Below are positions 1-8,356 of a stretch of 49,501 bases of DNA, in pieces. The stretch is from an uncultured Pelagibacteraceae bacterium. GTDB lineage: Bacteria > Pseudomonadota > Alphaproteobacteria > Pelagibacterales > Pelagibacteraceae. The DNA is taken from assembly GCA_902581795.1 (NCBI GenBank), contig CACHPL010000006.1, positions 1-49,501 on the forward strand, given 5' to 3'. How positions within the stretch are numbered: position 1 is the first letter of the stretch; each line of letters starts with the position of its first letter. The position numbers and the translations under genes are program-made. The notes beneath the pieces were generated by a model, which was not told the DNA's origin, searched no databases, and saw only the letters and a program-made list of their open reading frames with translations.

Positions 1-1410
1 AAAGATTATGAAAGATTAGCTTATGATGAAATATTAGCCAATTATTTAACTTTGTCATCAGTAAGAAAGAACATAAAATCTATTAAAAAAAATAAAAATA
101 TTGAAAATAAAAAAATATCAAAAATTGTATTAAAAAATTTTTCACACAATTTAACATCAGGGCAAAAAGAAATATTAAAAGAGATAAAATACGACCTATC
201 CTCGGAAAAACGTATGTTTAGGCTTTTACAAGGTGACGTTGGTTCGGGAAAAACCATTATAGGAATGTTGTCAGCTGCTGATATATTAGAATCAAAATAT
301 CAAGTTGCTGTAATGGCGCCAACTGAAATATTGGCCACTCAACATTATGAGTTGGCAATAAAGCTTTTTAATACAACAGAAATTAATATTGAAATTTTAA
401 CTAGCAAAACACATCTTTTAAAAAAAAAACAAATCGTTAATGATTTGCGTTTGGGAAAGATAAATTTAATTTTTGGAACTCATGCTTTATTTCAACAAAA
501 AATTAAATTTTTTAATTTAGGTTTTGTTATTATTGATGAGCAACATAAATTTGGTGTAAGACAAAGAATTAAATTAGCGAAAAAAGGTGGAAAAAATTGT
601 GATCTTCTTTTGATGTCGGCTACACCTATCCCGAGATCTATGATGTTATCTGTATTTGGAGATATGGATATATCAAGACTTAAAGAAAAGCCTAAGTACA
701 GAAAAGAAATCAACACATTAATTAAACCAGAAAGTAAAATATCTGAAATTTTACCATTATTAAAAAAACAAATCTCATTAAACAATCAAGTCTTTTGGAT
801 TTGTCCTTTAATAGAAGACTCGAACAAAATTAAATTTTCTTCTGTAAAAAAAAAATATAATTACTTGAAAGATTTATTTCCAAACGAAGTTGGTCTAGTC
901 CACGGAAATTTAGAAAAAAATGATAGAAAAAAAATATTGTATGACTTTGAAACCAAGAAAATTAAAATATTGGTAAGTACTACAGTTATTGAAGTGGGAG
1001 TCGATTATCCTAATGCCAACATAATAGTCATTGAAGATGCTAATAAATTTGGACTATCTCAATTACACCAACTTAGAGGCCGAGTTGGTAGAGGCGACCA
1101 AAAATCTATTTGTATATTACTTTATAAAAAAAATTTAACACAAAGAGCTAAAAAAAGATTAAAAATTTTAAAGTCTACCAATGATGGGTTTCTAATTGCT
1201 GAAGAGGATTTAAAATTAAGAGGATTTGGTGATATTTTGGGTTATCAACAAAGTGGCATTAAAAACTTTAAATTTGCCGACCCAATTCATCATGAAAAAT
1301 TATTTAAACTAGCTGAGAAAAATATTAAAAAAATCAATATCGATAATATTAATAGATTTGAAACTCTATTAAAACTTCACGATCGCGCAGATATTATAAA
1401 TGAAATATAA
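1..1410 (+). CDS. recG: ATP-dependent DNA helicase RecG (5'-truncated by window edge)
   Basis: RecG is a superfamily 2 helicase that remodels stalled replication forks and Holliday junctions. The frame is open from base 1, so only about 469 C-terminal residues of a protein usually near 690 are present; the wedge domain is largely outside the window. Visible motifs, numbered from the first codon, are Walker A GDVGSGKT near residue 78, the DEQH box near 179, the SAT motif near 205 and motif VI QLRGRVGR near 357. The C-terminal region GFGDILGYQQSG is typical of RecG and fits it better than Mfd or PriA. It converges with the next gene, with 7 bases between the stops. Confidence 0.95.
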   Translation, partial: KDYERLAYDEILANYLTLSSVRKNIKSIKKNKNIENKKISKIVLKNFSHNLTSGQKEILKEIKYDLSSEKRMFRLLQGDVGSGKTIIGMLSAADILESKYQVAVMAPTEILATQHYELAIKLFNTTEINIEILTSKTHLLKKKQIVNDLRLGKINLIFGTHALFQQKIKFFNLGFVIIDEQHKFGVRQRIKLAKKGGKNCDLLLMSATPIPRSMMLSVFGDMDISRLKEKPKYRKEINTLIKPESKISEILPLLKKQISLNNQVFWICPLIEDSNKIKFSSVKKKYNYLKDLFPNEVGLVHGNLEKNDRKKILYDFETKKIKILVSTTVIEVGVDYPNANIIVIEDANKFGLSQLHQLRGRVGRGDQKSICILLYKKNLTQRAKKRLKILKSTNDGFLIAEEDLKLRGFGDILGYQQSGIKNFKFADPIHHEKLFKLAEKNIKKINIDNINRFETLLKLHDRADIINEI

Positions 1411-1417
1411 ATTAATA

Positions 1418-2029
1418 TTACGGATTTGTGCTACCAGCAGAGACTATAAATTTAGATGCCTGTTCAAAAGTTAAGTCTAAAAATATTACTTCATCCTTTG
1501 GAAACATTAAAAGAAACCCACTTGTTGGGTTTGGAGTTGTTGGTACAAAGACATTAATTAACTTTTGTCCAGTTTTACTACTTATCTCTCCTGTATTTTC
1601 TTTTGTTGCAAAACCTACTGCCCAAGTCCCCTTTCTGGGATATTCAACTAAGACAACACTTTTTTTATCTTTCTTACTCTTGGCAAAGGTTTCGGTCAAC
1701 TGCCCCACTGCTGAATAAATAGTTCTTAAAATTGGTATTTTATTTAATATATTTTCAAAAAATTCAAAAAGTCTTTTGCCAATAAAAGATAAAGACAACC
1801 AACCAATAAAAGTAATTATTATGATTGATATTAATATTTCAAGGCCAGGTATATTGTAAGGTAAATAATGGTTAGGATTAATTTCATTCGGCAATATGTT
1901 TGATGAGAGCTTTATTATAAAAAGAGTTAAATACAGAGTAATTCCAATAGGTATTAAAACAACAATACCAGCAATGAAATTATTACGTAATCTGCTAAAA
2001 ACAGATTTTTTAACCTTTTTTTGGGTCAT
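1418..2029 (-). CDS. DUF502 family inner-membrane protein
   Basis: A 203-residue protein with two strong N-terminal transmembrane segments (about residues 17-39 and 58-82) and a soluble C-terminal half. The conserved features of the DUF502 family can be seen: NIPILRTIYSAVGQ after the second helix, EYPRKGTWAVGFAT, and FVPTTPNPTSGFLL near the C-terminus. The family is widespread in proteobacteria and its biochemical role is not established. The gene lies convergent to recG, which is a common neighbour in alphaproteobacteria. Family assignment is by motif recognition only; no function is claimed. Confidence 0.85.
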   Translation of the reverse strand: MTQKKVKKSVFSRLRNNFIAGIVVLIPIGITLYLTLFIIKLSSNILPNEINPNHYLPYNIPGLEILISIIIITFIGWLSLSFIGKRLFEFFENILNKIPILRTIYSAVGQLTETFAKSKKDKKSVVLVEYPRKGTWAVGFATKENTGEISSKTGQKLINVFVPTTPNPTSGFLLMFPKDEVIFLDLTFEQASKFIVSAGSTNP

Positions 2030-2075
2030 TTTATTTTATCCCATATAGTGTATTTTTTTGTTAATATCAATTTTA

Positions 2076-2918
2076 ATGAAAAACAACTTTCATATAAACA
2101 GAAGAAAATTTCTAGAGCTATTTGGCTGTTCTTGTTGTGGTATATTAACTACATCATGTGCAACTGTGCCTATTACAGATCGAAAACAGCTCACTTTATA
2201 TCCAGAAAGCACAATTAATAGGCAGGCAGCTAAAGCATATGCGAGATTCAAAACTAAAGCAAAACTTATAAATTCAGGAAAACAATTAAATAATATTATT
2301 GAAGTAGGTGAAAGAATAGAAAATGCTGTGAGTGCTTTTTTCAAAAAGAATAATAAAACAGACCCAACAAGTGATTTTGAATGGGAATACGTTTTAGTAG
2401 ACAATAAAAAAGTTAAAAATGCATGGTGTATGCCTGGAGGTAAAATTGCTGTGTTTACAGGAATACTTGATGTTACAAAAAATGACAATGGATTAGCTAC
2501 TGTTATGGGTCATGAAATAGCACATGCTGTTGCAAAACATAGTGTTGAAAGAATGAGTCAGGCCTTAGCTGTAAATGCCGGAACTCAATTAGCAGATGTG
2601 TTTTTAGGTGGCGCTATTAACAGGACAAGAAACACTGTTGGTAGAGCAACCGGTATGGATATTTTTCAATTAGGAATTATGAACCCTTATGCAAGAAAAC
2701 AAGAAAGTGAAGCAGATTACTTGGGTCTTATATTTAGCTCAATAGCAGGTTTTAATATTAATGAATCTGTAAAACTGTGGGAAAGAATGAAAGAAAGCAA
2801 AAAAGGTAAGGAACCACCAGTTTTTATGAGCACGCATCCATCAAGTGATAAAAGAATAGAAAATTTAAAAAACTGGATTAATCGTATAATTATTGAGTAT
2901 CCACCAATCAAAACTTGA
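2076..2918 (+). CDS. M48 family zinc metalloprotease, probable Tat-exported lipoprotein
   Basis: About 280 residues. The zinc-binding helix GHEIAH lies near residues 144-149, with the third ligand in ESEADYLG downstream, as in Oma1/LoiP/BepA-type M48 peptidases that act in envelope quality control. I chose the ATG at 2076 because it puts NRRKFLELFG at residues 8-17, a twin-arginine signal, followed by a cysteine-rich hydrophobic stretch ending in LTTSC (Cys28), an imperfect lipobox. A start at 2058 is possible. The only Tat machinery visible here, tatABC, is encoded later in the same window. Substrate unknown. Confidence 0.88.
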   Translation: MKNNFHINRRKFLELFGCSCCGILTTSCATVPITDRKQLTLYPESTINRQAAKAYARFKTKAKLINSGKQLNNIIEVGERIENAVSAFFKKNNKTDPTSDFEWEYVLVDNKKVKNAWCMPGGKIAVFTGILDVTKNDNGLATVMGHEIAHAVAKHSVERMSQALAVNAGTQLADVFLGGAINRTRNTVGRATGMDIFQLGIMNPYARKQESEADYLGLIFSSIAGFNINESVKLWERMKESKKGKEPPVFMSTHPSSDKRIENLKNWINRIIIEYPPIKT

Positions 2919-2923
2919 TTGAA

Positions 2924-2999
2924 TGGTGAGCCGTGTTGGATTCGAACCAACGACACCTTCCTTAAAAGGGAAGTGCTCTACCAACTGAGCTAACGGCCC
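2924..2999 (-). tRNA. tRNA-Lys (anticodon TTT), CCA encoded
   Basis: The minus strand folds as a cloverleaf with acceptor GGGCCGT paired to ACGGCTC (one G-T), D-arm GCTCAGTTGGTAGAGC, and anticodon stem CTTCC/GGAAG around loop CTTTTAA giving anticodon TTT. The T-arm contains GGTTCGAATCC. The discriminator A and the CCA tail (2924-2926) are encoded. It is convergent with the M48 protease gene, ending five bases from that stop codon. Confidence 0.96.
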
Positions 3000-3051
3000 A
3001 ACAGGATTGACTTCTATATTTAAAAAAGAGAAATTTCAATTGTTAATTCTA

Positions 3052-4167
3052 TCATATGTATTTATCAAAATTTTCTTTGTAAAAACTGTCAAAATGACCA
3101 TTTTTTATTTCATTTCTAATAGTTTTCATAAATTCTTGATAAAAATTTACATTGTGTAAAGATATGATCATAGAGGCAAGAATTTCATTAGTGTTTACTA
3201 GATGGTTTAGATAGCTTTTTGAATATAGATTTAAAGACCTTAATTTACATTTTTCATCAAGGGGTGAAGAATCATTTTTATATTTAGAATTTCTTAAATT
3301 TACTTTCCCTTCCCATGTAAAAGCTAGACCGTTTCTTCCAGACCGAGTAGGTAATACACAATCGAACATATCAATACCATATTTAACTGCCGCAAGTATA
3401 TCTGAAGGTGTTCCAACACCCATTAAATATCTAGGTTTTGTTTTTGGCATACGTTTGGTTATTCTTTTAATAACATTTACCATGTCTTCTTGTTTTTCAC
3501 CTACAGCCAAACCTCCTAATGCATAACCATCAAAATTAATCTCAATTAATTTTTCTAAGCTTTCAACCCTGAGATCATGAAATAAACCGCCCTGAACAAT
3601 TCCAAACAATGCTTTATTTGGTGAGTCAGCAAATTCTTTTTTAGATCTTATTGCCCAATTTGTTGAAGTTTCGATAGCGTTAGAAATTATTTTTTTATCA
3701 TTTGTAAGCTTTGGGCACTCGTCTAAAACCATCAAAATATCAGAATTTATATCTTTTTGGATTTGAATACTTTTTTCAGGGCTTAATAAAAACTTTTGAC
3801 CATCGATATGAGATGAAAAAAAAGCACCTTTTTCTCTATCAATTTTGGCTAGTTTAGATAGAGACATAATTTGAAATCCGCCCGAGTCAGTTAATATTGG
3901 CTTGTTCCAATTAATATAATTATGCAAACCTCCAAATTTTTTTATAATATCAGTTCCAGGTCTTAAAAATAAATGATATGTGTTCCCTAAAATAATTTGT
4001 GTTCCAGTATTATTTAAATCATCTAAAAAAATACTTTTTACAGTGCCCTGGGTTCCAACAGGCATAAAGGCAGGAGTATCGATATATCCTTTATTTGTAT
4101 GAATTTTACCTAGTCTAGCAAATACATCTTCTTTTATTAATTCAAAAAAAAAATTTTTTGAACTCAT
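3052..4167 (-). CDS. tgt: Queuine/preQ1 tRNA-guanine transglycosylase with degenerate zinc site
   Basis: Exchanges guanine-34 of GUN-anticodon tRNAs for preQ1 in queuosine synthesis. The 371-residue length is normal. Catalytic aspartates are present in LTDSGGFQ (Asp94) and FDCVLPTR (Asp269), and the tRNA-contact motif RSGRNG follows. The C-terminal zinc site normally reads CxCxxC plus a histidine; here it reads CKLRSL (residues 307-312) with the histidine kept at 338, so two of the four ligands are replaced by leucine. Flanking residues align well, so this is substitution and not a frameshift. The gene starts five bases after the cyclophilin stop and is probably in one transcription unit with it. 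Confidence 0.95.
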   Translation of the reverse strand: MSSKNFFFELIKEDVFARLGKIHTNKGYIDTPAFMPVGTQGTVKSIFLDDLNNTGTQIILGNTYHLFLRPGTDIIKKFGGLHNYINWNKPILTDSGGFQIMSLSKLAKIDREKGAFFSSHIDGQKFLLSPEKSIQIQKDINSDILMVLDECPKLTNDKKIISNAIETSTNWAIRSKKEFADSPNKALFGIVQGGLFHDLRVESLEKLIEINFDGYALGGLAVGEKQEDMVNVIKRITKRMPKTKPRYLMGVGTPSDILAAVKYGIDMFDCVLPTRSGRNGLAFTWEGKVNLRNSKYKNDSSPLDEKCKLRSLNLYSKSYLNHLVNTNEILASMIISLHNVNFYQEFMKTIRNEIKNGHFDSFYKENFDKYI

Positions 4168-4172
4168 TTTAT

Positions 4173-4727
4173 TTACTTAGGAATAGTAATATTAATAATT
4201 TTATCTGGATCTTCAACAGACCCGTTGGGTCCATCGCCTTTTTTAATTTTATCAATTAATTCCATACCTTTAGTGACTTTACCAAATACAGTATAATTTC
4301 TGTCAAGATGAGGGCTAGATTGAAAACAAATAAAAAATTGACTGTTCGCACTATTGGGGCTTGAAGATCTCGCCATTGACAGAACACCTCTTTCATGAGG
4401 AATGTCACTAAATTCAGCTTTAAGATCTGGCAGATTTGATCCACCAGTGCCAGCTCGACTGAGATCATAATCCGAATTATTTGAATTGCCAAATTGTACA
4501 TCGCCAGTCTGAGCCATAAAACCGTCGATTACACGGTGAAATACTACACCATCATAAGCTTTACTATTAGCCAAAGTTTTAATCCTCTCTACAGTGTTAG
4601 GTGCAATGTCAGAAAATAATTTTATTTCTACATTTCCATTTTCAAGTTTCATTATCATTTTATCCTCTTTTGCATTTAAATTAAAAGTTATTATAGTGAA
4701 AAAAAAAATTGTTATTATTCTTTTCAT
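4173..4727 (-). CDS. Periplasmic cyclophilin-type peptidyl-prolyl cis-trans isomerase
   Basis: A 184-residue cyclophilin. An N-terminal hydrophobic signal (about residues 1-20, ending LNAKED) points to export, so it should act on proline bonds in envelope proteins. The catalytic core is intact: VVFHRVIDGFMAQTGD holds the active-site arginine, and MARSSSPNSANSQFFI and LDRNYTVFGKV follow. Length and layout match PpiA/PpiB-class proteins; the signal peptide favours the PpiA role. It sits between coaD and tgt with gaps of only four and five bases, so it is likely translated from a shared message. Confidence 0.92.
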   Translation of the reverse strand: MKRIITIFFFTIITFNLNAKEDKMIMKLENGNVEIKLFSDIAPNTVERIKTLANSKAYDGVVFHRVIDGFMAQTGDVQFGNSNNSDYDLSRAGTGGSNLPDLKAEFSDIPHERGVLSMARSSSPNSANSQFFICFQSSPHLDRNYTVFGKVTKGMELIDKIKKGDGPNGSVEDPDKIINITIPK

Positions 4728-4731
4728 ACTA

Positions 4732-5217
4732 TTAAGTCTTAATGGCTTTAATTACAGATTTACTAACAAATTTTTTTAAATCTCCATTAAGTTCGGCTAT
4801 TTCCTTTATAAATTTTGATGAAATAATCTCATTTTCAATATCTGACATCAAGAATACAGTTTCAATTTTATGGTCAAGTCTCTTGTTCATTCCCGCTAAT
4901 TGAAATTCATATTCAAAATCTGAAACAGCCCTTAAACCCCTTATAATTATTGAAGCATTATATTTTTTACATAATTTAACTGTTAATTCATTAAATGATA
5001 CAACTTTAATTTTATTTTTTTTAAATCTCATATCGTTAAATAATGATTTTTTAATTATCTCTACTCGTTTTTCTGTATCAAATAAATAATCTTTTGAAGC
5101 GTTATCAGAAGTAGCAACTATTAAACGGTCTACAAATTTTAAAGACTTTTTAATTATATCAATATGACCAAAAGTTATTGGATCAAACGTACCTGGATAT
5201 ATTGCTGTTTTATGCAT
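4732..5217 (-). CDS. coaD: Phosphopantetheine adenylyltransferase (CoaD)
   Basis: Transfers AMP from ATP to 4'-phosphopantetheine, the penultimate step of coenzyme A synthesis. The 161-residue size is that of CoaD. The nucleotidyltransferase signature YPGTFDPITFGHIDII near the N-terminus contains the TxGH-type motif, RGLRAVSDFEYEFQLAGMN contains the conserved arginine, and the ISS motif near the C-terminus (ENEIISSKFIKEIA) completes the active site. The gene begins six bases after the gyrA stop. Nothing unusual was seen. Confidence 0.96.
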   Translation of the reverse strand: MHKTAIYPGTFDPITFGHIDIIKKSLKFVDRLIVATSDNASKDYLFDTEKRVEIIKKSLFNDMRFKKNKIKVVSFNELTVKLCKKYNASIIIRGLRAVSDFEYEFQLAGMNKRLDHKIETVFLMSDIENEIISSKFIKEIAELNGDLKKFVSKSVIKAIKT

Positions 5218-5223
5218 TTAAGT

Positions 5224-7791
5224 TTAGTTAATATTATCTTCTATCTTAATAGCAGATACAACTTTTTCTTCACCAGATAATTTAATAATTCTAACACCTT
5301 GAGTATTTCTGCCGGCTATCCTTATTTCTTTAACGGAACATCTTATAACTCTACCTTTATCAGTAGAAAGTATAATTTCATCGAGCTCATCAACCACAAG
5401 AGTAGATGAAACATTTCCGTTTCTTTTAGAATTTATTATACCGATAATTCCTTTGCCGCCTCTGTTTGTAACTCTATAATCAGCAAAAGAACTTCTTTTT
5501 CCATATCCGTTTTCGGTTATAGATAAAATATATTTATTACCCTTGCTTTTTTTTGATCCATTGATTGAAGCACCATTAACTTTGTTATCATCAATAATTG
5601 AAAGTGATATTACGCTATCCTTCTCTGATAAGCTTATACCCCTTATGCCTTTAGAAGATCTTCCCTTGAATAATCTGAGTTTCTTTGACATAAATCTTAT
5701 GCATTTACCCAATTTAGTTCCTAATATTATGTCCTGATCTTCTCTGCATTTTTCTACACCGATTATTTTATCCCCCTCATCTAATTTCATTGCAATTTTA
5801 CCACTGGCATTAATATTTGAAAAATCCGCAAGTGAATTTTTTCTAACCTTTCCTCTTGAAGTAACAAACACTAGAAAAAGTTTTTTCCACTCATCGACAT
5901 TTTCAGGCAATAACATTGTTGATGTTATTGACTGATTACTTCTTAGTGGCAAAAGGTTAAAAAGAGATTTCCCTTTTGATGTTAGTGTACCTTTAGGTAT
6001 TTTCCAGGCTTTAAGTTTGTAGGATAGTCCTTGTGATGAAAAAAAAATCACTTGGCTGTGTGAGTTTCCAGAAAGAATTCTAACAACGAAATCTTCCTCT
6101 CTTGTGGTTATTCCAGTTTTGCCTTTTCCACCACGTTTTTGTGTTTTAACCGAAGATAGAGATCCTCTTTTAATATAACCTTGATTTGTAATATTAATAA
6201 CTACAGCTTCTTTTTGTATTGTCTCTTCAATATTGTAGTTTAGAACTGCATCAATAATTTTTGTTCTTCTTTTTACTGAAAATTTAGATTTTATTTGTTG
6301 TAGCTCACCTATTATTAAATTGAATAATTCTTTTTTCGATTTCAAAATTTTGTTATAGTAAACTATCATCTCAGATAAGTTTTTGATTTCTAATTCAATC
6401 TCGTTAATTCCAAATGCAGTTAATTTCTGCAATTTTAATTCTAAAATAGAATTAACCTGTGTTTCAGATAGTTGATATTTAGAAATATTTTGTTTTTTTT
6501 CAATTAAAGAAACAAGTTTTGAACTTTTTTTAATTGACCATTTTTTATTTATTAAATTTTTCTTAGCTATTGATGCATCTTTTGAGTTTTTTATAATTTT
6601 TACTATTGCATCTATATTTTCAACAGCGGTTGCTAAACCAATCAATATATGAGCCCTCTCCTCTGTTTTTTTTAAATCATATTTAATTCTTCTAAGAACT
6701 GTTTTTTCTCTAAAATCAACAAACTCACTTATAAAATCTTTCAAATTTAATATTTTTGGTTTTCCACCAACGATTGCCAAAGTATTGAAGCCGAATGAAG
6801 ACTCTATACTTGTGAGTTTATACAGTTGTCTTTTAATAGTTTCTGTTTCGATTCCTCTTCTCAAATCAATAACAACCCTAATACCACTTCTGTTTGATTC
6901 ATCTCTAATATCGCTAACACCTTCAATTTTTTTCATTCTAGATAAATCAGCTATTTTTTCATTAAGTGTTGATTTGTTAATTTGATATGGAATTGATTTG
7001 ATTACTAGTCGATTACGACCATTTTTCAAAGCTTCCTCTTCTATTTCACCTCTAATTTTAAAAGAACCCCTACCTTTGTTGTATCCTTGTTTAATTATGT
7101 CTCTACCAATAATGATACCGCCTGTTGGAAAATCAGGTCCGGGTATAAATTTCATGAGTTGTGAAATAGTGATATCTTTATTTTTAATATAACTAATTGT
7201 TCCATCAATAATTTCTCCGAGATTATGCGGAGGTATACTCGTCGCCATTCCAACCGCAATACCTCCAGCGCCATTAACGAGTAAATTAGGAAATTGCGCA
7301 GGTAAAACAATGGGTTCTCTTTCTGTTTCATCATAGTTATTTCTAAAATCAATAGTATCTTTTTCCAAATGTTCAGTTAGATATTGTGTTACTTTAGATA
7401 ATTTTGTTTCAGTATATCTCATTGCAGCCGGAGGATCGCCATCGATAGAGCCAAAATTACCTTGACCGTTGATCAAAGGTAAGCTCATAGAAAAATCCTG
7501 AGCCAATCTAACCAAGGTATCATAAACTGCTTGATCTCCATGAGGGTGGTATTTACCTATAACATCACCCACTACCCTAGCGGATTTACGAAACGGTTTG
7601 CTCCAATCATAACCACCTTTATACATCGCATACAAAATTCTTCTGTGTACAGGCTTCAGTCCATCTCTAACATCGGGCAATGCTCTACTTACAATGACGC
7701 TCATAGCATAAGACAAATATGATGAGCTCATCTCTTGATGAACAAAAATTGGTTTTTGTGATATATTATTTTTTGATTGTTCTTTTTGCAT
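5224..7791 (-). CDS. gyrA: DNA gyrase subunit A
   Basis: The 855-residue breakage-reunion subunit of DNA gyrase. The catalytic tyrosine is Tyr126 in AAMRYTETK. The GyrA box that permits DNA wrapping is present as QKRGGKG in the C-terminal beta-pinwheel region, which separates this gene from parC. The quinolone-determining helix reads [10 protein letters not shown], so the position equivalent to E. coli Ser83 is Gln87 here, while the acidic Asp91 (E. coli Asp87) is kept. The gene lies between ssb (five bases upstream) and coaD on the same strand. No Shine-Dalgarno sequence is apparent before the ATG. Confidence 0.97.
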   Translation of the reverse strand: MQKEQSKNNISQKPIFVHQEMSSSYLSYAMSVIVSRALPDVRDGLKPVHRRILYAMYKGGYDWSKPFRKSARVVGDVIGKYHPHGDQAVYDTLVRLAQDFSMSLPLINGQGNFGSIDGDPPAAMRYTETKLSKVTQYLTEHLEKDTIDFRNNYDETEREPIVLPAQFPNLLVNGAGGIAVGMATSIPPHNLGEIIDGTISYIKNKDITISQLMKFIPGPDFPTGGIIIGRDIIKQGYNKGRGSFKIRGEIEEEALKNGRNRLVIKSIPYQINKSTLNEKIADLSRMKKIEGVSDIRDESNRSGIRVVIDLRRGIETETIKRQLYKLTSIESSFGFNTLAIVGGKPKILNLKDFISEFVDFREKTVLRRIKYDLKKTEERAHILIGLATAVENIDAIVKIIKNSKDASIAKKNLINKKWSIKKSSKLVSLIEKKQNISKYQLSETQVNSILELKLQKLTAFGINEIELEIKNLSEMIVYYNKILKSKKELFNLIIGELQQIKSKFSVKRRTKIIDAVLNYNIEETIQKEAVVINITNQGYIKRGSLSSVKTQKRGGKGKTGITTREEDFVVRILSGNSHSQVIFFSSQGLSYKLKAWKIPKGTLTSKGKSLFNLLPLRSNQSITSTMLLPENVDEWKKLFLVFVTSRGKVRKNSLADFSNINASGKIAMKLDEGDKIIGVEKCREDQDIILGTKLGKCIRFMSKKLRLFKGRSSKGIRGISLSEKDSVISLSIIDDNKVNGASINGSKKSKGNKYILSITENGYGKRSSFADYRVTNRGGKGIIGIINSKRNGNVSSTLVVDELDEIILSTDKGRVIRCSVKEIRIAGRNTQGVRIIKLSGEEKVVSAIKIEDNIN

Positions 7792-7796
7792 TATAT

Positions 7797-8255
7797 TTAA
7801 AAAGGAATTTCATCATCAAGATCAGAATTATCTTGTGACATTTCATCGTTAGGTAAGGCACTTTTTTCTTTGGGATTACCTTCTGTAACACTAGATCTAT
7901 TTTTACTATCCAACATTGTAAGAGATGAATTGTAACCTTGAAGAACTATTTCGGTTGAATACTTGTCTTGGCCAGACTTTTCGTCTTTCCATTTTCTTGT
8001 AGACAATTGGCCTTCAACGTAAATGTTTGCCCCTTTTTTCAAATATTGTTGAACAACATTAACTAGGCCCTCGTTAAATATTACAATTCTATGCCATTCG
8101 GTTTTTTCTTTTCTCTCTCCACTAGATTTGTCTTTCCAACTTTGGCTAGTGGCTATACTAAGTCTTGCGACATTTTTTCCATTAACCATTTGTTTAATTT
8201 CAGGGTCAGCACCGAGACGACCTATTAATTGTACTTTATTTAAACTTCCAGCCAT
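7797..8255 (-). CDS. ssb: Single-stranded DNA-binding protein
   Basis: A 152-residue SSB with an N-terminal OB fold (residues 1-110: [59 protein letters not shown]), a short disordered linker and the acidic tip DDEIPF that recruits replication and repair partners. It is divergent from uvrA across about 100 bases. I see no alphaproteobacterial LexA box (GTTC-N7-GTTC) in that gap, so SOS control is not supported by the sequence. Confidence 0.97.
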   Translation of the reverse strand: MAGSLNKVQLIGRLGADPEIKQMVNGKNVARLSIATSQSWKDKSSGERKEKTEWHRIVIFNEGLVNVVQQYLKKGANIYVEGQLSTRKWKDEKSGQDKYSTEIVLQGYNSSLTMLDSKNRSSVTEGNPKEKSALPNDEMSQDNSDLDDEIPF

Positions 8256-8356
8256 AATATTTTAGGTTTATTATAATGATTAAAAATAATTGTTAAAATA
8301 ATATATCATATTTAAACAATAAATATAAGATCTATCTAATTGTGGTGTAAAAAAAG

